A program made the position numbers and the translations under genes. Of a stretch of 64,000 bases of DNA, positions 23,890 to 36,666 are shown one piece after another (within the stretch, counting starts at the first letter, position 1; each line of letters opens with the position of its first letter). The notes beneath the pieces are model-generated. The model saw nothing but the letters and a program-made list of their open reading frames with translations. It had not been told where the DNA came from and ran no database searches. Source of the stretch: Megalopta genalis (Eukaryota; Arthropoda; Insecta; Hymenoptera; Halictidae); assembly GCF_051020955.1 (NCBI RefSeq), contig NC_135015.1, positions 7,141,616 to 7,205,615 of the forward strand, written 5' to 3'.

Positions 23890-24310
23890 TTTCTAAGTAT
23901 ATACTAAGTAAACTTTATATTTATTATATATATTTATATTCATATTTATTGTAAAAATATTTATAGAAATAATTAATATTATATTATAATAATAAATATT
24001 AATATTTATATAAATTTATATTTATATCTATTATAAATATTTATATAAATAATTAATATTATATTATAATAATAAATATTAATATTTATATTTATTATAT
24101 TTATTATATATAAACTTTCTAAGTACATGCTAAGTAAACATTATATTTATTATAAGTTTAATTTATATTTATTATTTATATAAATATATATATATAATAT
24201 ATTATATATATATTTATATAAATAATTAATATTATATTATAATAATAAATGTCAATATTTATAAAAATTTATATAAATTTATATTTATTAATTTTATATT
24301 TATTATACAT
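23890..24310. repeat. AT-rich complex tandem repeat
   Basis: The phrase AATAATTAATATTATATTAT followed by AATAATAAAT recurs near 23969, 24050 and 24225. The phrase AAACTTTCTAAGTA occurs at about 23886 and 24113. Composition is almost pure A/T. Confidence 0.75.
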
Positions 24311-24668
24311 AATAATGTGCATAAGATAAACTTTAAAAGATTCAGATTTTCTGAAATAAAAAAATTACTACCGTCTTTATCAGAGCCGCTGAAAGCGCCT
24401 CGTAGAAAAAGTACCAGTACGCGAAGATAGAAGTCCTGGTGTTCTAATGAGCGGTCACTTAATGAAAGAGCAACCGTGGGGGTCAATTCGCAGCCAAGTG
24501 CTCGAGTTAATTATTTCACGACGCGATTATATCGTAGGATCGTTTACGTTGAAATTGGAAACCTGGCGGATGCCAGGCTAGACACAAACATGAAAGCAAT
24601 GAGCTACACGCTTGACGCAATTAATTACCGTCCCACCGTTTATCAGGAAAGGGTTCGATGTTACATGC

Positions 24669-24785
24669 ACCAGTTCCGTCCAATCGATCTTCCGGGTTCC
24701 ACGTAAGTAGCGAACGGCTCGATTCACCGGTATCCCATAACGACCGACTAGTCGAACGAGTTTCGATTCGGTACGAGACGCAAAA
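24669..24785 (+). repeat. Short dispersed repeat (CGATCTTCCGGGTT family), copy 2
   Basis: CAGTTCCGTCCAATCGATCT, then CCGGGTTCCACGTAAGTAG, an ACCGGTATCCC block and ACGAGTTTCGATTCGGTACG. It aligns base by base with 26915-27012 at moderate identity. Confidence 0.65.
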
Positions 24786-26914
24786 CCGATATATCGCCAC
24801 GCGTTCTCTCTCTCCCGGATAATCGAGGCGACGCTATTGAAAAAGTTTCCACGATGGAAGCATCCTCTTGGCCATGTGTCTCGGCCATTCACCGGGCAGT
24901 CCATTATGCGAACAATTAAAAAAAAATTGCTGCGAGGACACTCGTCGCGAAGTCACCCCATTATGATAATTGCTGGGCGCATTTGTAAGCGAGCCATTAT
25001 TATCTTTAGTGAACTGATACTATCGCGAATTGAATAGCTTTTTAGTTTGTACATTTTCTCAAAGTACAGCGACGTTTGCGTCCTTTCAAACGACAAATGT
25101 TGATAAATTTTCGATTGTGTATCGCTAAATTTTCCGGAGAAATGTATATCGGAAATTTTTTAAGTGTTGCTGTATGATAAATACGTTTAGATCGTTTAGG
25201 CAGATATAATAATTAGTTTAAGAAAATTCTGCTTAGCTGCTGAAAGGAGTGAAAGAGGTCGCGCAAGTAGGTCTGAAAATTTACTTTGACACAGCAGATC
25301 TAGTTTCTATGTAATTAACTCGCTTCAACATCGATTTCTTGGTTTTAATCAAGCCTCTGCAATCTTGTTCGAATTGTTAGGCTCGCGACCGTGTCTGTTA
25401 TTATACTAAATAATATATTATGCGCATCCTTTGCAATTCTTCGGGAATCAATGAATCATTCATAAGTAATAAAAATTGTAGCGATCTCCTCGCGAATCTC
25501 CATAAGAATAGTTCTTGAGAATTTCACTCCTACTCTCGGTTGTTTTATGTCGGCATTTTGCAATGGAAACACGATCTCGCACGATAGTTTCAGAACGTAG
25601 AGAAATTGCTCCGAATACGTAGCCAAAAAATAAAACTTTCTTCCATTCATATGCTTTCAAGTATTATCTTTCCGTGTTGATTTTGAACAATAAAAAGAAG
25701 AATTTATGATTTAAAACAATCAAATAAGAATCTAGAGTGGATTCAGTAGAACCCGCGGATCTGTTTCCAAAACATAAGCTGACCTTAGTAAAAAATATGG
25801 TGTTGCAAACTCCAAATATTTTTAATTGATTATAACTTTTCTAACAAGGCGTGGGCAGTGATTCGCGTGGTCCGACATGTGTAAACGATACCTAATCTGA
25901 AATTGATTAAAAAGATACGAGTTTCCATAATACACTGCATTAATCGGATGAATCTATGGAAGCCGACCTTGCCATTTTTATTACATTTTTCCCACTTCAT
26001 CTGCGCCAGGTTAACCCTGGCAACATCGAGTCAGACTCGTAACGAAGATTTCCTACATAATCTAGTAAATGTGAATGTTGATGATTCCCTCTGAGTCGAA
26101 GCAGAAGATTCTTGCGTTATGAAAATCCGCAGATGAAAGTAAATGGAGACATACTAGAAACGAAAATTGTCTCGTTCTATTAGAACAATCATTAACACCT
26201 TGTCGTACTTCGGCGAGTTTCACTCGCGATGGAGATTTCTAGTAATAACCTGTCAAGTATAGGTATATCCTGTTCTCTTGTCATCATTATTTTCGTGATT
26301 GCGAAGAAGAACGCAGCAATCGCATCATTTCACTTTCGAGATATTGTCACTTAAAGCTGTGATCACTAATGTCTCGTACCGGTAGCGTTTCAAATTGCGT
26401 TACTTTTTAGAGTCTATCGAATTTGTTTCTATGACTTGTTTCCCGACAAATAGATAAATCGTATAATCCACGGTTCAATGAATGCATAAACTGAAATTTT
26501 TTGAAATTGCGACATGCGACGTTCTCCCTTGCATCCACAGAATTATACAGATCAAGTAAATGTGTGCACACACAAGAAATACAAACCTTCTCTTTCTTCT
26601 AAGAAATCATTACAATCTAACAGCTTCTAATCATTGCAACTGAGAAGACAATGGCGTGGCAAGGGATTAATGGCGAAAAAGTGCTAATCCAAACATCCCT
26701 GAAAGAAAGAACAACGCACAGGGTCAACCCACAAATTTTGAAATCCGCACAAACGTTCGAAGTTCGAACGTTGAAAGCTTCAGACCTGCCGAAGTCGGTA
26801 ACACCCTTTCGACGCTAAAATACTCTGAACCTAAGAAGATTTCAGCGGCTTCGATCGCCTAAGTTTCGCGATGCCGGACCGTCCAGCCAACGTGATACGG
26901 TTCAAGTTCGTGGA

Positions 26915-27012
26915 CCACTTCCGTTCGATCGATCTTCCGGGTTCCATGTGAGTAATAAATGCTCGACTTGTCGGTAACCGATATCGTGCAACGAGTAAAA
27001 CTCGTTTCGGTA
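26915..27012 (+). repeat. Short dispersed repeat (CGATCTTCCGGGTT family), copy 3
   Basis: CACTTCCGTTCGATCGATCT, GGGTTCCATGTGAGTAAT, GGTAACCGATATCGTG and ACTCGTTTCGGTACGG, in the same order as copy 2. The GTGAGT and GTAAGT motifs at the same position resemble a splice donor, but no exon frame is shared. Confidence 0.65.
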
Positions 27013-27028
27013 CGGCGTAAAAGGGGCC

Positions 27029-27130
27029 AGGCAAGCAGGGAAGCAGACAGTCAGGCAGGCCAGAGGCAAGCAGGCAGAGGCAAGCAGGCAGAGGCAGGCA
27101 GGCAGGCAGGCAAGAGTCGGGCCAGGGGCA
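27029..27130 (+). repeat. GGCA/AGGC-rich minisatellite
   Basis: Imperfect runs of GGCA and GGCAGA (for example AGGCAGGCAGGCAGGCAGGC near 27093). The Cys/Leu/Pro-rich minus-strand translation here is an artefact of the repeat. Confidence 0.85.
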
Positions 27131-27790
27131 GGCGGACAGGGCAGTGGAGACACTCTCTCATGGATGGTCGTGTAACCCTATAGGAAACCTTCGACGAGTT
27201 TCACTTTGCAGCTCTCCGTTACCGGGCACGTCTCCCTGTCACGGATACGGTGGAACGTAACGCGCGGACTCCGACGAGGACTCTGCCAGCGCTAACAGTC
27301 TAGCGACCTTACGCACCTATCGTGCGCATCCCGCTGCAGCAGCCAGCGCAGCTAGCGCGGCCAGTCGCATTGTCGCGTGTGAATGCACTTCTGACAACGC
27401 GAGCAACGCATCGCGCGTCGCACCGGCCTAATACGACTCGCCGCGCGCGGCTATGGCCTTATTCTTTCTCGCAAAGTGTCACGCTTATCTTGGAGAAGTA
27501 GAGAGGACGACCGGTTGCCGAGCTATACTCGTTCCCTTTTCGTTTTTTCAGCATCGGGCTGCTCCAGTTAGACGTTAGACAATGCTCGCCTCGCGTCGAT
27601 CGGGCCCTGATCGTTTCGTTTTGGCAACAGAGATAAACACAAAAGTTTACGTCCGTGTAAGGATCATCACTTGCGGCCCACTTTTTCCAGACGATTTAAC
27701 ACGCAATGCGCCGAGCTGGCCATAAACGGGGGACGCTAATCTTTTATTAGTTTTCAAAATTCATTTTCATTGTAGTATATATTCGAATTG

Positions 27791-28329
27791 TTAACCCTTG
27801 GAGTCTGATTTTTCGTTAATTTGCGTTGTATCTGAAGTCAAGTTTTGCGTACATGTAAATACTAATAACGAGAAATGAGCCGTTTATCTTGAAAGTGGCA
27901 TAAGTCACTTTACCGTAATGAAAAGTGGTGATTTTTTAATGTTTATACGAAATTATTTATACTGAGAAAAATATCAGTATCCTGAGATAACAAATACAAG
28001 TCAATCTTCTCGAAAGTTAGCATCCATATTTTTAAACGTGTTAAAACGCAAACCCTTAAATATTATATATCGACTTAAAAACAAAGTGACTTATGCCACT
28101 TTCAAAATAAACGGTTCAAATATTGATTTTATTAGTGTAGGTTATCTCTTTTAGACGCTAACGACTGGGACATGTGTCCCATTGGTTACATGTGAACAAA
28201 TATGTGCGTGACACGCATTCTAAGACTAGTATATTCGCATATGGTGGAGAAACAGGATTCATTTCTCCCGATAGGCGTGCGAAATACATTGATTGGACAC
28301 ATATGTCCCGATAGACTCCAAAGGGTTAA
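27791..28329. mobile_element. piggyBac-type element, CCCTTTGGAGTC family, with internal hairpin
   Basis: TTAA flanks both sides. Left end CCCTTGGAGTCTGA, right end AGACTCCAAAGGG. Inside, 27881-27911 and 28083-28114 form an inverted repeat of about 31 bases with one mismatch around AAAGTGGCATAAGTCACTTT. Further short palindromes such as GGGACATGTGTCCC lie near 28167. No long open frame. Confidence 0.82.
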
Positions 28330-30815
28330 TATATTCTACTTTCAGTTCCATTAATCAAATTATGTACTTAGATTTCGCGGGAATTTTTGGAGTTGATTTT
28401 CGGCAGTTTATGTGTTAACTAGGTTTTGATATTCATTGTTATTGTAATACGTTAAATAAACGGAAGTGCTAACCTAATATATCCTATGGTGAATTTAATT
28501 GTCTAGTTTCGGTTTCATTAATTAACGCTGAGCCTACCGAGCACTGCAAATGCACTGCACCTACCATAAGTAGTATTACTATTATTCTTATAGTGCACTA
28601 TTACAGTGTGTGTTCGAATTAATTTATTCAACTATTTTCTACGAAAGAAAAAGAAAGAAAAAATCAACAATTTTCTCATAAGAAACATGGAACCGCTCAT
28701 TTTGAGAGGCGCCGTGGAAGGGTTAGTGTGAAATGACTTCGATTTTGTGGGAATTTTTGGTGTTGACATTCGATACTCTATACTTATACCACATTTGTCA
28801 TCCCAACGTCGTCGGAATTTATTTCCAGCGTTAGCGGGGTGACGAACGCGGCGAACATATTGATTTTTGCGGCTCGAAAGTGGCTGGAAGTGGCCCGTGG
28901 CGTTGGCTCTAACAATAGGGGATGTTTGATGTCCTTTTACTTTTCTAACATAGAAGCGCATAATTTCTAGGCATTTTTCTAATAACTTTTCTGACAGACA
29001 CTCCTCTCTTTTTTTTAGACCAATGCAAATAATAATAATAATATTCCAATGTGGAATAAAACAATCTACAGCGATTAAAAAATCAGATATATATTATCGC
29101 TTTCTTGCGATCGATGCTTCATGCCATCAAAGAATCATAAATGTCACCAAGCTCTTATGATGAGCGTCCTCTTAATTTGTTGTTCTGAAAAATCTTACTT
29201 CAAAGACGCAATTGAAATTGTTTATGAAACCTCAATTTCTTCTAAACTTCTAAAAACTCGTGACCATTTGCGACGAATGTAGATGATGTACATCATACAA
29301 AAAAAAATGAAGTCTCGCTTCTTATGAACAAAAAGAATTAGAATAGGAGAATAATAGTCGAAGTACTCAGTCTCTCTTATCTAAATGCAGAAAAATCGTC
29401 AGTCGTTAGTGAATTCCATTTTAACTAGTCTCATAATATTTTCATGGGTGCAATCAATGAAACGGGAACCCCAATATCATATAATAGTAATGATCTATCT
29501 ATATTCAAAGTTGCTTCGCAAATCTCATTCACCTCTTTCGTCTTATCTTCGCTGCAGGCTGTTGGTACTCTGGGCATATAAATTATTCTTGTTTCTTTTT
29601 CTCCTTTCATCGGTTGCTTCGAGCGAAGCAATGCTTTCCCTTCGCGAACTTCTCTCCCCTTTGCCGCTTCCGCTGCAAGTTTCGGTAGATCTTAGATATT
29701 TTATTAACGCTGAAGTCGGGCTGCGATCTCTTCTCGCAAATTAAAATCCACTTTCATACTACTCTCCCGCCTCATTCTAAATTCCTGCGGGTTCCGGATA
29801 TCTGAAGATCTAAAGCGTTCAAGATTTGCCAACTCTCGCAGAGATTAAAATTCTCGAACTAAGTTTTTACTTTCACGATATGGTCTTCATTCTTTCCCGC
29901 GATCACGCAGCTCTCCAATATTCGCTAATTGTTTTGGTAACGCGAGGAAAGCGGTCTTTCTAAATTTCAACGAAACACACCTTGCGGTCTACACGTCCGC
30001 CGAATTCCAAAGATTTCCAAGCATGAAATTTTTCTTTCACGCTATTTCCTTTGAAATGAAGCCTCGAGAGCGCTCATGCATGATTCATTAGCCAGAGGAT
30101 CTCGGATGTAGGTCGACGCGGACAGCCGGAGCCCCTTCGAAATCCATTGTCATCAAAAAGTAACTGTCCCACCGGATGCCCAGGATAGATACCAACGCTT
30201 TTCCCGATGTAAAACCACGGCCGAAGAGCTCTTTTTTTTTAAACCGTTTCCCCGTCAGCTGTCCACACCCGTGGAATTCGACGTGACACACGATCGGCCC
30301 GCGACGATACGCGGCGGAAGCGCGCGAAACGAACGTCGATAAATTCCTGGTAATCGCGTTTTCTCGAGAGAAACACTCGCGCCGCCTCGCCACAGCCGCT
30401 GTTTTTCTTCTTTTCATTGCGCGAAATACCAGCGCCCGTTCGAACGTTCGTATCGGAGGCTCGATCACGGCCAAAGCTGCCTCTGTTAGCTATAGCATCG
30501 CGCGAAGAAGACATAAAACAACGGGTCCGTGCGTGGATCGCATTCGAAATCGCCGGCGAACCGATCCACGGTCTGACGAATCGTCGATACGGCTGAACGA
30601 AATTCGAGGCGAACGATTTTATTACGTCCATCGGTCGATATGCTTAGAATTATCGGACTTTTGTGAAAATCAATTTGTTTCAGCGCATTCGACAGCATAT
30701 TTTTACACACTATTTATCGAACGATCTTTTAATTTTCAAGAGACGAGGAACAGTTGCTGCAGAATTTAGATGCAAGATGGAATTGGAAAGTGGCCGGTTA
30801 ACTTCAATTCTTTCG
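28330..30815. other. Spacer, no supported gene
   Basis: AT-rich until about 29500, then GC-richer (30080-30640) with overlapping minus-strand frames of 128 and 130 codons. They lack motifs and overlap one another on the same strand. A 119-codon plus-strand frame at 29385-29744 is hydrophobic but unremarkable. Not called. Confidence 0.4.
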
Positions 30816-31140
30816 AATTCTATGCAGAACGTAAATATGGAGCTTCTAATAGTGATTTAACACGTTGACTGCCGCGCGTATTTACAACAAAATCTCCTAC
30901 AGGCCACCCGTGCCGCTATAGGAAGCGTGCGCTGTTAATTCATATCTGTTTCTGTTCCTGCATGAACAGTTCTATGCAGAATTCTATGCAGAACGTAAAT
31001 ATGGAGCTTCTAATAGTGATTTAACACGTTGACTGCCACGTGTATTTACAACAAAATCTCCTACAGGCCACCCGTGCCGCTATAGGAAGCGTGCGCTGTT
31101 AATTCATATCTGTTTCTGTTCCTGCATGAACAGTTGGAAT
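30816..31140 (+). repeat. 164-bp tandem duplication of a piggyBac end plus its flank
   Basis: AATTCTATGCAGAACGTAAA occurs at 30816 and again 164 bases later. Each unit contains the flank AGCTTCTAATAGTGAT, a TTAACACGTTGACTGCC end, and the first about 110 bases of the element down to CCTGCATGAACAGTT. The two ends differ by only a few bases (CCGCGCGTA versus CCACGTGTA). Confidence 0.92.
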
Positions 31141-31702
31141 CTTTGCCGAGTACCGAATGGTATAACTTAAAATCTCTGCCCTTATTTTTTTTCAATAATG
31201 AAAAGAGATCGGATTGCCCGGAAGGAGAAGCATAAATAAAATTACATCGTCAAATTCTGATTTGGATACTGATAAATATAATCTTAGTGATAATGAATGT
31301 TATGAAGATACTATTGACGAGATTTTACGAGAATTGGTCATGGAAGAAGAAAGAAATGTTGATGATACCGAGGAAGCTACAGTTCAAATAAAAGATACGA
31401 AATGGACCTATCAGAGGCACGAGCAAATCTGAAAAAACCAACAACTTTTTGTTCAAGCTGTCCTGATCAACCTCAACTTTGCAGAGAATGTTTTAATGTT
31501 ATACACTGCGAATAATTTTTTTAATAAACCATTTTTATAAGAATTCAATAGTTTCATTACCTCCTGTAGAATATTTGTCGAAATATTTTCGGAAATCCTT
31601 TGTAAGTAGTCAAATCAGCGTCACCCGAATTACGGGTGACGTGGCCTGATGAGAACTTTTGCTGTCACCCGAATACGGGTGACGCGGCAGTCAACGTGTT
31701 AA
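31021..31702 (+). mobile_element. Internally deleted piggyBac element, copy 1
   Basis: TTAA-flanked, with inverted ends ACACGTTGACTGCC and GGCAGTCAACGTGT. 682 bp. It carries the start and the end of a piggyBac transposase gene with the central catalytic part missing. Subterminal hairpin motifs (CACCCGAATTACGGGTG and a second CACCCGAATACGGGTG) lie near the right end. A further left end lies outside at 30857 because of the tandem duplication. Confidence 0.9.
31198..31515 (+). pseudogene. piggyBac transposase remnant: acidic N-terminus plus C-terminal Cys-rich domain
   Basis: piggyBac transposases cut at TTAA using a DDD catalytic core and bind their ends with a C-terminal cysteine-rich zinc domain. 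Here an ATG at 31198 is followed by a one-base shift. The main frame then runs about 31214-31432 (PGRRSINKITSS, then a strongly acidic stretch with DTDKYNLSDNECYED and EEERNVDDTEE) and stops at TGA. In another frame, 31429-31515 encodes the C-terminal zinc domain: FCSSCP, LCRECF and IHCE before a TAA. All three catalytic aspartate regions are deleted. The same junction occurs at 58.8-59.1 kb, so the deletion preceded amplification. It cannot be a functional transposase. Confidence 0.85.
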
Positions 31703-33278
31703 GCGAATACTTGATAACGAAATGAAAAGTTACTATTATAGATAATAATATCAAAATACAAGACAGCGGATGAACGCTTTGGTTGCAGGACCCGTCTTTC
31801 ACTTTTCCGTTTTCATGTGGCAATGTGTATGGCTTCCCAGAAACGCGTCGTACGTTATTACAACTACTGCTTCACTGAAAACAGGTGCAGTACTTTGTTA
31901 GCGCAAAAATTATAGTTCCAAAGCGAGCCACTATGCACCAGTCTCAGATATGTTACGAGCGAACACCGCTTCATAAATATTGAAATATCTTGACGTACGG
32001 TACCTTTCGGTCGTTAAAATATGGCACATTTTGTAGGTAATGAGTCATCCAGCACAGTGCCACAATGAAAAACATCGACGGTTACCGACGGCACTTTTTG
32101 GACGTTTGGGTGAAGTTGAACTGTGTCGTCGTAATTCGTAAATTTTACTTACAAAAGTACACTCTAAAATTCGTTTTTACATTATTTACTATATCTAAAG
32201 CACGTAACTTCCCAAAAATATATGAGAATAATAGCGACAAAACAACGGACACATAGCTCATTCATCGCTATTGGTCGACTTTAGTCGTCATTACCTTAAT
32301 AATAATTTCCTTAATATAACGAGATAAATCTTCGCTTCTTGTCTAACTTCGTCTACTTTCATTCCTGGATGTTGCTATCTATGCGTTTCAATTTAGAAAA
32401 AATGAATTACAATCATATGTAGTAGATTAGGGTAGTTTAATTTTGTTTACCTTTTAATACAAAAATTTAATATGCTAATTCGATGAATATAAAGTTAATT
32501 ATGCCTAAAAACAATTTATATTACAGTTTTTACAACCGATTTGCAAGATCCTTATTTATGTCAAGGTTGAGGTTAATGAACTTGCTCTGACTGGCTTCTG
32601 AACCATCAAAATCATCGATCATCGATCTACGACCGGATTGGCGTGTAGAATCAGCTCGGAGAAGATTTGTGACACGCAGGACGAACACTCTACTATTTTT
32701 CCGGATTCCACGCGAAAACGAATAATTCCTGGTCTGATCGCGTAAACCATTCTGGATCGTGCACATTCTGCGAGAGCAAGAGCGCCGAGGATCATGATCG
32801 CAAGCTTCGCGATCCGCCTGTAGTAACAAGTGATCCGGGAAGGCTGGCCAGAGGATTTCGCGATCGCGAGCCAGGATCGTAATCGGATAGCAGCGAGCGA
32901 GCGCACGCATATCCTGGCAGATGAATTGATTCCGCGTTTCGCTTTTACGCGACACGTGATGATGCAGCGTTCCCGTCGCGCCATTCTCCGCTGATTCGAA
33001 CACGAAGTTGCACTTCCAATAAAGTAGGGAGGGGTTAAAGATAAGGGAGTCACGGCTATGCCCGAGCCTCTATACATATAGAGGAGTCTCCGTCAAAGGG
33101 AATTGGATTTCTTTTTCAGTGGTAGCATCGCATAGTTCACGGATGACTCACGATGTGTATGAGAAAGTAAAAGCTTAATTAATTATATCGCTCCCTGTTC
33201 TCAAGAGGTGCGCTGCTGCGAACATCGCTCACTTCTACTAGATTCTGCTAGATTAATGCGCAACACAGTACGCGAATA
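31703..33278. other. Spacer with an unassigned minus-strand open region
   Basis: 32530-33080 is open in two minus-strand frames (157 and 152 codons) and has balanced GC. No domain, signal or repeat is recognised, and the two frames compete. The rest is AT-rich with nothing visible. Confidence 0.35.
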
Positions 33279-33738
33279 CAGTAAATTCTCCTCAAGTGAC
33301 CCTCAGCTTGTGAACAAAAATGGACAATTTGGAACTAGGGGATACGATTACTCGAGCTCGTTTTTATGTGTATAATATTATTTATTTTGGTATTATATAT
33401 ATATAATTATTATTTATTTTATTTATTATTATTATATATAAATTTATATAAATATTATTTATAATAATATAATATAATATAATATAATATAATATAATAT
33501 AATATTATATATATATAACTATAACTATAACTATATAACTAATTAATATATATATAGTTATATAGTTATAGTTATACAGTTATAGTTATATAGTTATAGT
33601 TATATTTATAGTTATATAGTTATAGTTATATTATGTTAGAGTTATATAATAACTATAATAAATCGAGTAATCGTATCCCCACTTACAAGTCGTCCATTTT
33701 TGTTTACAAGCTGAGGATTAATTAGTGAGAATTTACTG
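33279..33738. mobile_element. MITE, CAGTAAATT family, copy 3 (AT-expanded)
   Basis: TA-flanked, with CAGTAAATTCTCCTCAAGTG at the left and GTGAGAATTTACTG at the right. The ACAAAAATGGACAATTTGG block is inverted at the other end. The centre (about 33370-33650) has expanded into AT-rich repeats, including multiple ATAGTTATAGTT runs, making this the longest copy at 460 bp. Confidence 0.9.
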
Positions 33739-35167
33739 TATTTGCGAAAGTTTAGCGACACGCTTCATAAAATTGCTATGTTTATTTTAAGAATCAGTAA
33801 AATGTCAGAGCAGTTGGTTCGTTGGATCTCATTACGTTAAGCCGTCAAATATATAAGCATGTTAAATAAGTGACATTTATAATAATTAATTTGGAAACGT
33901 TTATCGGGATACTCACAATTATCCCTAACCAGAGATGTGACCTAGTAACTTTCCTCTGAAAATTGTCACGACCTATACACTAGTTTACGTGGCGGAATAC
34001 ATTAATCAAGCATCTAAAACCTGTACCCGAGAACCAGACCGACAGAAGCCTGTTTTTCATTAGATCATTATCGTAGATCGGAATTACTAGACTGTGGATT
34101 AAGCGAGTTTATAGCCCGGCCGAGCGCATAAAACCTCGCGGAATAAATAATTTCGTCATAACTTAACATAATCTCTGTATAAACATTATACTTAAGTTGA
34201 GAACTCAAGCTTGTTGAAATCGTTAAACACGTTATACCTGTTCAAGAATTTAAACATTCCCGTCGCGAATAGATGGCTGTCAAGATTCAGGAAAACGTAT
34301 TAAACTGGCAATCCATAAATTTTAATTATCTTCGACCGTTTAACCTACTGGCAAAACGAAATGCAGATGTTCTGTTTAATCGCGAACGTTTCGAATACTT
34401 TCACAACAAATAATATTGTTTCCCTATTGTGTGTATTGTATATAAACAATACATAAAGAATTTGTATTGTAATAAGTATTTGTATTGAATTATTTGTACA
34501 AAATAAAATGTGGTGGAAATACTTTCTGTCAGATAAATTCGAGTGCCATACTCTACATATGGTACAACAAAGAAAACCTTCAAACAAATGGAATTGAGAA
34601 AATGTCAACAAAATATGATCAAAATATAAAATAAAGATGTAGGCAAACTTTCCGATAGATTAAACCTCTTCGGTTCTTTTCATCGAAAATGCTAAACAAC
34701 GGGAATAAACTCCAATTCCCAGATACGAAATTTTGATTGCTCATCCGCTAGCCCTATGCCAGTGAACTGCCCGGTCCTGGTCGATTATATTCGGCACAGT
34801 TGGCTCCGCGTACAGTGCAGTAACTCGAAACTATTAACGATCATGTAATTGGCCAGGTTCACCGAAAGGAACTCGGCGGTCACGAAACCAGATGCAAAAC
34901 GGTCGCCGCGGCAGCCGGGTGAACTAAAATCTGGTTCTAGGTTCTAGATTGAACAATCCAACAGTTGAACTCGATCCCGTTTCCCCTACGAGGGGTAACG
35001 CGGCTGGAATTAATGTCGAATGACTAAGCGGCAGGCCGGCCACCGGAACCAAGGAGCGCGCGAGCGTTTCGTGTTATCGATAAAGTATTCCTCATGGTTG
35101 TCTGTGCACGACCCTCCGCCATCTATTTCCAATGTCTCTCCTCCTCGTTATATAATCCACGGCCTTT

Positions 35168-35210
<43 letters not shown>

Positions 35211-36493
35211 AGCCCAGGATTTTAGCGCGTTGCTCGGGGCGGCCGGAGAAGCCGAGCCGAACGTTCTCAGGGCGTGTTCTCCTCTCCGTTCGCGCGAGTA
35301 AAACTACGCTCGCGAGTTTTAATGCTACCCGCGCGAGTCTTCTCTTTGTCCGCTCTCGCGACTTTCCACTATCGCGTTATCGTGCCCGTTCCAAGGGATT
35401 TCTTGTTCGTTAGAGTACTCGAAGACTCCCCGACGACGACGACGATAGCGCGTCGCCTCTCGCCGGGCGTGTTCCATTTATTTTCATTTCGCAAAAATTG
35501 CCCGAGCTCTTTCTCGATCCAGTGAATCTGTTTTCCACGGTCCAGCGGATCGATGCGAGCCCTCTCCTCCCGCCGGTCGTTGAAACTTTTGTGTGTAAAC
35601 GGTGAATAGACCCGTTGGCGAACTTCGTAGCCCAATTTTTTAGTATTTTTGTTTCTTCGAATCCGCTTTAGATTTTGTTACAATAGGATCCAGTCCGGCC
35701 GCAACTGTTCGGTGAAAAGCCTCTTGAAAGTTTTAAGTGCGGATTTGTCTGTGGCGAGGGGGCTCCGCGGATGAAATTGATGAGGGCCGACTTCGTAGCA
35801 CAGTTTCGAGGAATATTGAACTTATCGATGCTACCGGATCGATCGTTTCTGATTACATAGTTGGCTTGCGCCGCGACTCTTATCGTGCATAAAGTGTTAT
35901 TCGTTTATTGCGCGTGTACTTGGTATTGTATGATTTAGGTACGTATAATTGGAACGAGCTGTTAACTTTAATATTCTTTACTTAATGAACCGATTCGCTA
36001 AGACAAGCTTGTTCAACTTTCATGTTTCTAGAAGCGTCCTTTCGTATCGAATCGCGGACAAACTAGGTTAATTAACAATAGAAAATGACGCGAACTACGG
36101 AACAATTCGCAATAATCTAACAGCAATTATTGAGTTGCGAGGCTCCATACATGTATGATTTGTAAGCATAATCAAAGAATTCCAGAATGAAAGATTTAAT
36201 CCGTAAACACAGACGTCGAAATGTTACAACTTGCCTGCGAATCTTTGTGTAGGATAAAAATTGTGTACGTTAACAAAAGCACTGCAAAAGCATAACGGGC
36301 AATTATTTATCTTCCTAATAATTTTAACGAGTTAAACACGATTCAACAATATCTTTGAATTCTTTAAATGTTATCACCGTCTTGAATTTGATGCACGCAT
36401 TTCTATCGTGTATCCAGAAAATCCGTTGTCTAATTTTTTTGTTTTTTCTTTCGCAATATAGAAGGCTTAAGATCGTAATGTCACATTACTATA
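33739..36493. other. Spacer with GC-rich block at 34900-35900
   Basis: 34990-35600 is GC-rich, contains (GA)n and a short CGA run (near 35432), and is open in overlapping frames up to 93 codons. It could be a promoter-type region, but no exon or start motif can be argued. The AT-rich remainder shows nothing. Confidence 0.4.
35169..35208 (+). repeat. (AG)n microsatellite
   Basis: Twenty uninterrupted AG dinucleotides inside a GC-rich block. Confidence 0.95.
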
Positions 36494-36655
36494 CAGGGTG
36501 TTCCACAATTATTTTAACAGCCGAAAATGAGGGGTAGCTGAGGTCATTTGAAGTAACTTTTTCCTTTGCGAAAATGCAATCTGCGGCTTTGTTTACGAGT
36601 TATTAACGAAAAACACTGGCCAATGAGAGGTGACGGTGCGAGAGAGAGTCCGCGA
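36494..36655 (+). repeat. Dispersed repeat starting ACAGGGTGTTCC
   Basis: TACAGGGTGTTCCACAATTA is followed by a body containing CGAGTTATTAACGAAAAACA and GGCCAATGAGAGGTGACG. ACAGGGTGTTCC-type starts also occur at 19069 and, in inverted form, within the mariner composites (ACACCCTGTACG). Probably the end of an old mobile element; the class is unknown to me. Confidence 0.45.
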
Positions 36656-36666
36656 GATTCAAATTA

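Larger units (their letters stand above)
22944..27790. other. Spacer with AT-rich tracts and scattered repeats, no supported gene
   Basis: 22975-23050 has an AT inverted repeat (TATATCATATAATATT with its complement). 23270-23760 is unique moderate-GC sequence. 24470-24900 and 26820-27620 are GC-rich with overlapping frames up to 108 codons and no motif. 26133-26200 resembles the end of the repeat at 52921-53028. Nothing here can be called a gene. Confidence 0.4.

Noticed and set aside
32530..33077. 157- and 152-codon minus-strand frames
   Set aside because: Two competing frames on the same strand and no recognisable domain. Worth an RNA-seq look but not callable.
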